Source of the DNA: Flavobacteriaceae bacterium UBA5079
GTDB taxonomy: Bacteria > Bacteroidota > Bacteroidia > Flavobacteriales > Flavobacteriaceae
NCBI GenBank assembly: GCA_002414705.1
Contig: DIAL01000014.1
Location: forward strand, 36,046-42,360
Direction of reading: 5' to 3'
Length of the DNA stretch: 6,315 nt
In this document: piece by piece, positions 5,368 through 6,315 of the stretch
Position numbering within the stretch: position 1 is the stretch's first letter
How the letters are laid out: each line of letters begins with the position of its first letter
Made by a program: the position numbers and the translations under genes
The notes under the pieces: generated by a model
What the model was told of the DNA's origin: nothing
The model's database searches: none
The model's input: the letters and a program-made list of their open reading frames with translations, nothing else

Positions 5368-6315
5368 ATGGCTAAAGTAAAAACAACATTTTTTTGTCAG
5401 AATTGTGGTTCGCAATACAGCAAATGGCAAGGGCAATGCACAGCTTGTAAAGAGTGGAACACGATTGCAGAAGAAGTACTTCAGAAACCCGAAAAAAGCG
5501 ACTGGAAAACACCAGCATCTTCTGGTACTAAACGCGCTTCAAAACCCTTGTTAATCAACGAAATTGATGCATCACAAGAAGCACGTATGCAAACGCTTGA
5601 TGGTGAGTTTAATCGTGTTTTGGGTGGTGGTATTGTGCCAGGATCTTTAACACTTTTGGGTGGTGAGCCAGGAATCGGAAAAAGTACCTTGTTGCTACAA
5701 ATTGCTTTAAAATTACCTTACAAAACCTTGTATGTTTCAGGTGAAGAAAGTCAGAAGCAAATAAAAATGCGTGCGGAACGGATAAATCCAAATAGCAATC
5801 ACTGTTACATATTAACGGAAACCAAGACCCAAAATATCTTCAAACAAATTGAAGAATTAGAGCCAGATATTGTGGTGGTGGATTCTATTCAAACACTTCA
5901 TAGTGATTATATTGAATCTTCGTCAGGAAGTATTTCACAAATTAAAGAATGTACAACGGAACTGATTAAATTTGCCAAAGAAACCGCTACACCTGTGGTA
6001 TTAATTGGTCATATTACCAAAGACGGAAATATTGCAGGTCCCAAAATTTTGGAACATATGGTGGATACAGTTTTACAATTTGAAGGCGATCGGAATCATG
6101 TATTTCGCATTTTACGTGCTAATAAAAACCGATTTGGCTCAACCAACGAATTAGGAATTTATGAAATGCAAGGTTCTGGATTGCGTGAAGTTTCCAATCC
6201 GTCGGAAATACTCATTTCTAAAAAGGATGAAGATTTATCGGGTAATGCTATTGCTGCAACTCTTGAAGGCATGCGGCCTTTAATGATAGAAGTTCAAGCC
6301 TTGGTTAGTACAGCA
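5368..6315 (+). CDS. radA: DNA repair protein RadA (Sms), partial (C-terminus beyond right edge)
   Basis: RadA is a RecA-related, DnaB-like ATPase that promotes branch migration and processing of recombination intermediates. The first 316 residues are present; the full protein is usually about 450-460. Visible in order are a C4 zinc finger (Cys10-x-x-Cys13, Cys24-x-x-Cys27), the DGEFNRVLGGGIVPGS entry to the ATPase core (78-93), Walker A GGEPGIGKST (98-107), the SGEES segment (124-128), Walker B IVVVDS (168-173), GHITKDG (214-220) and the RadA signature KNRFG (253-257). The start of the Lon-protease-like C-terminal domain follows from about residue 290 (IAATLEGMRPLMIEVQALV) and is cut by the edge. 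The ATG at 5368 begins MAKVKTTFFCQNCG, the standard RadA N-terminus. All key residues in view are intact. It follows the esterase-like gene after 60 bases containing the GC-rich hairpin element; a functional link between the two is not apparent. Confidence 0.97.
   Translation, partial: MAKVKTTFFCQNCGSQYSKWQGQCTACKEWNTIAEEVLQKPEKSDWKTPASSGTKRASKPLLINEIDASQEARMQTLDGEFNRVLGGGIVPGSLTLLGGEPGIGKSTLLLQIALKLPYKTLYVSGEESQKQIKMRAERINPNSNHCYILTETKTQNIFKQIEELEPDIVVVDSIQTLHSDYIESSSGSISQIKECTTELIKFAKETATPVVLIGHITKDGNIAGPKILEHMVDTVLQFEGDRNHVFRILRANKNRFGSTNELGIYEMQGSGLREVSNPSEILISKKDEDLSGNAIAATLEGMRPLMIEVQALVSTA

Noticed and set aside
5609..5791. Minus-strand 60-codon open frame
   Set aside because: It overlaps the RadA ATPase core, whose motifs are unmistakable on the plus strand.
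1..6315. A hidden mobile element, CRISPR array, RNA gene or defence system
   Set aside because: No transposase, integrase, regularly spaced repeat, tRNA-like fold or toxin/antitoxin pair was seen; the sequence is almost fully covered by seven core-type genes.

Overview
The window is AT-rich chromosomal DNA of a Flavobacteriaceae-type member of the Bacteroidota. Four things point there: the gene families present (a DUF4270 lipoprotein, a half-length glycogen-synthase-like protein, flavobacterial-type PanC and PanD), promoter boxes of the Bacteroidota form TAnnTTTG, start regions mostly without a Shine-Dalgarno sequence, and secreted proteins with short Bacteroidota-style signal peptides. No tRNA, rRNA, CRISPR array, insertion sequence or phage gene is visible. 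No gene-free stretch exceeds about 110 bases.

Left part, minus strand (1-1774): a stand-alone glycogen/starch-synthase-like protein (965-1774) is followed 23 bases downstream by a DUF4270 outer-membrane-type lipoprotein (941 to beyond the left edge). They look co-transcribed. A 107-base divergent intergenic region (1775-1881) carries one TAnnTTTG box facing each way.

Middle, plus strand (1882-4075): panC, panD and a flippase-like (LPG_synthase_TM/UPF0104) membrane protein lie 13 and 3 bases apart. PanD makes beta-alanine and PanC joins it to pantoate to give pantothenate, the CoA precursor. panD has its own well-formed promoter at the end of panC, placed so that its transcript would start at or within a base or two of the ATG. 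The membrane gene starts with GTG, and within its first 21 codons lies a sequence shaped exactly like an intrinsic terminator.

Right part, plus strand (4159-6315): a secreted esterase-D-like alpha/beta-hydrolase with a TPR-like C-terminus, in which the expected nucleophile serine is aspartate, then radA, cut by the right edge. Between them lies a GC-rich CCTCTCC/GGAGAGG hairpin element that looks like a dispersed flavobacterial repeat and also supplies an unusually SD-like sequence in front of radA.

Most of this is ordinary core-genome content in an order I recall as common in Flavobacteriaceae. I found no convincing new multi-gene system. The points most worth a second look are the terminator-like hairpin inside the membrane gene, the Ser-to-Asp change in the esterase-like protein, the glycogen-synthase half-protein lacking the KxGG motif, and the panD promoter arrangement.
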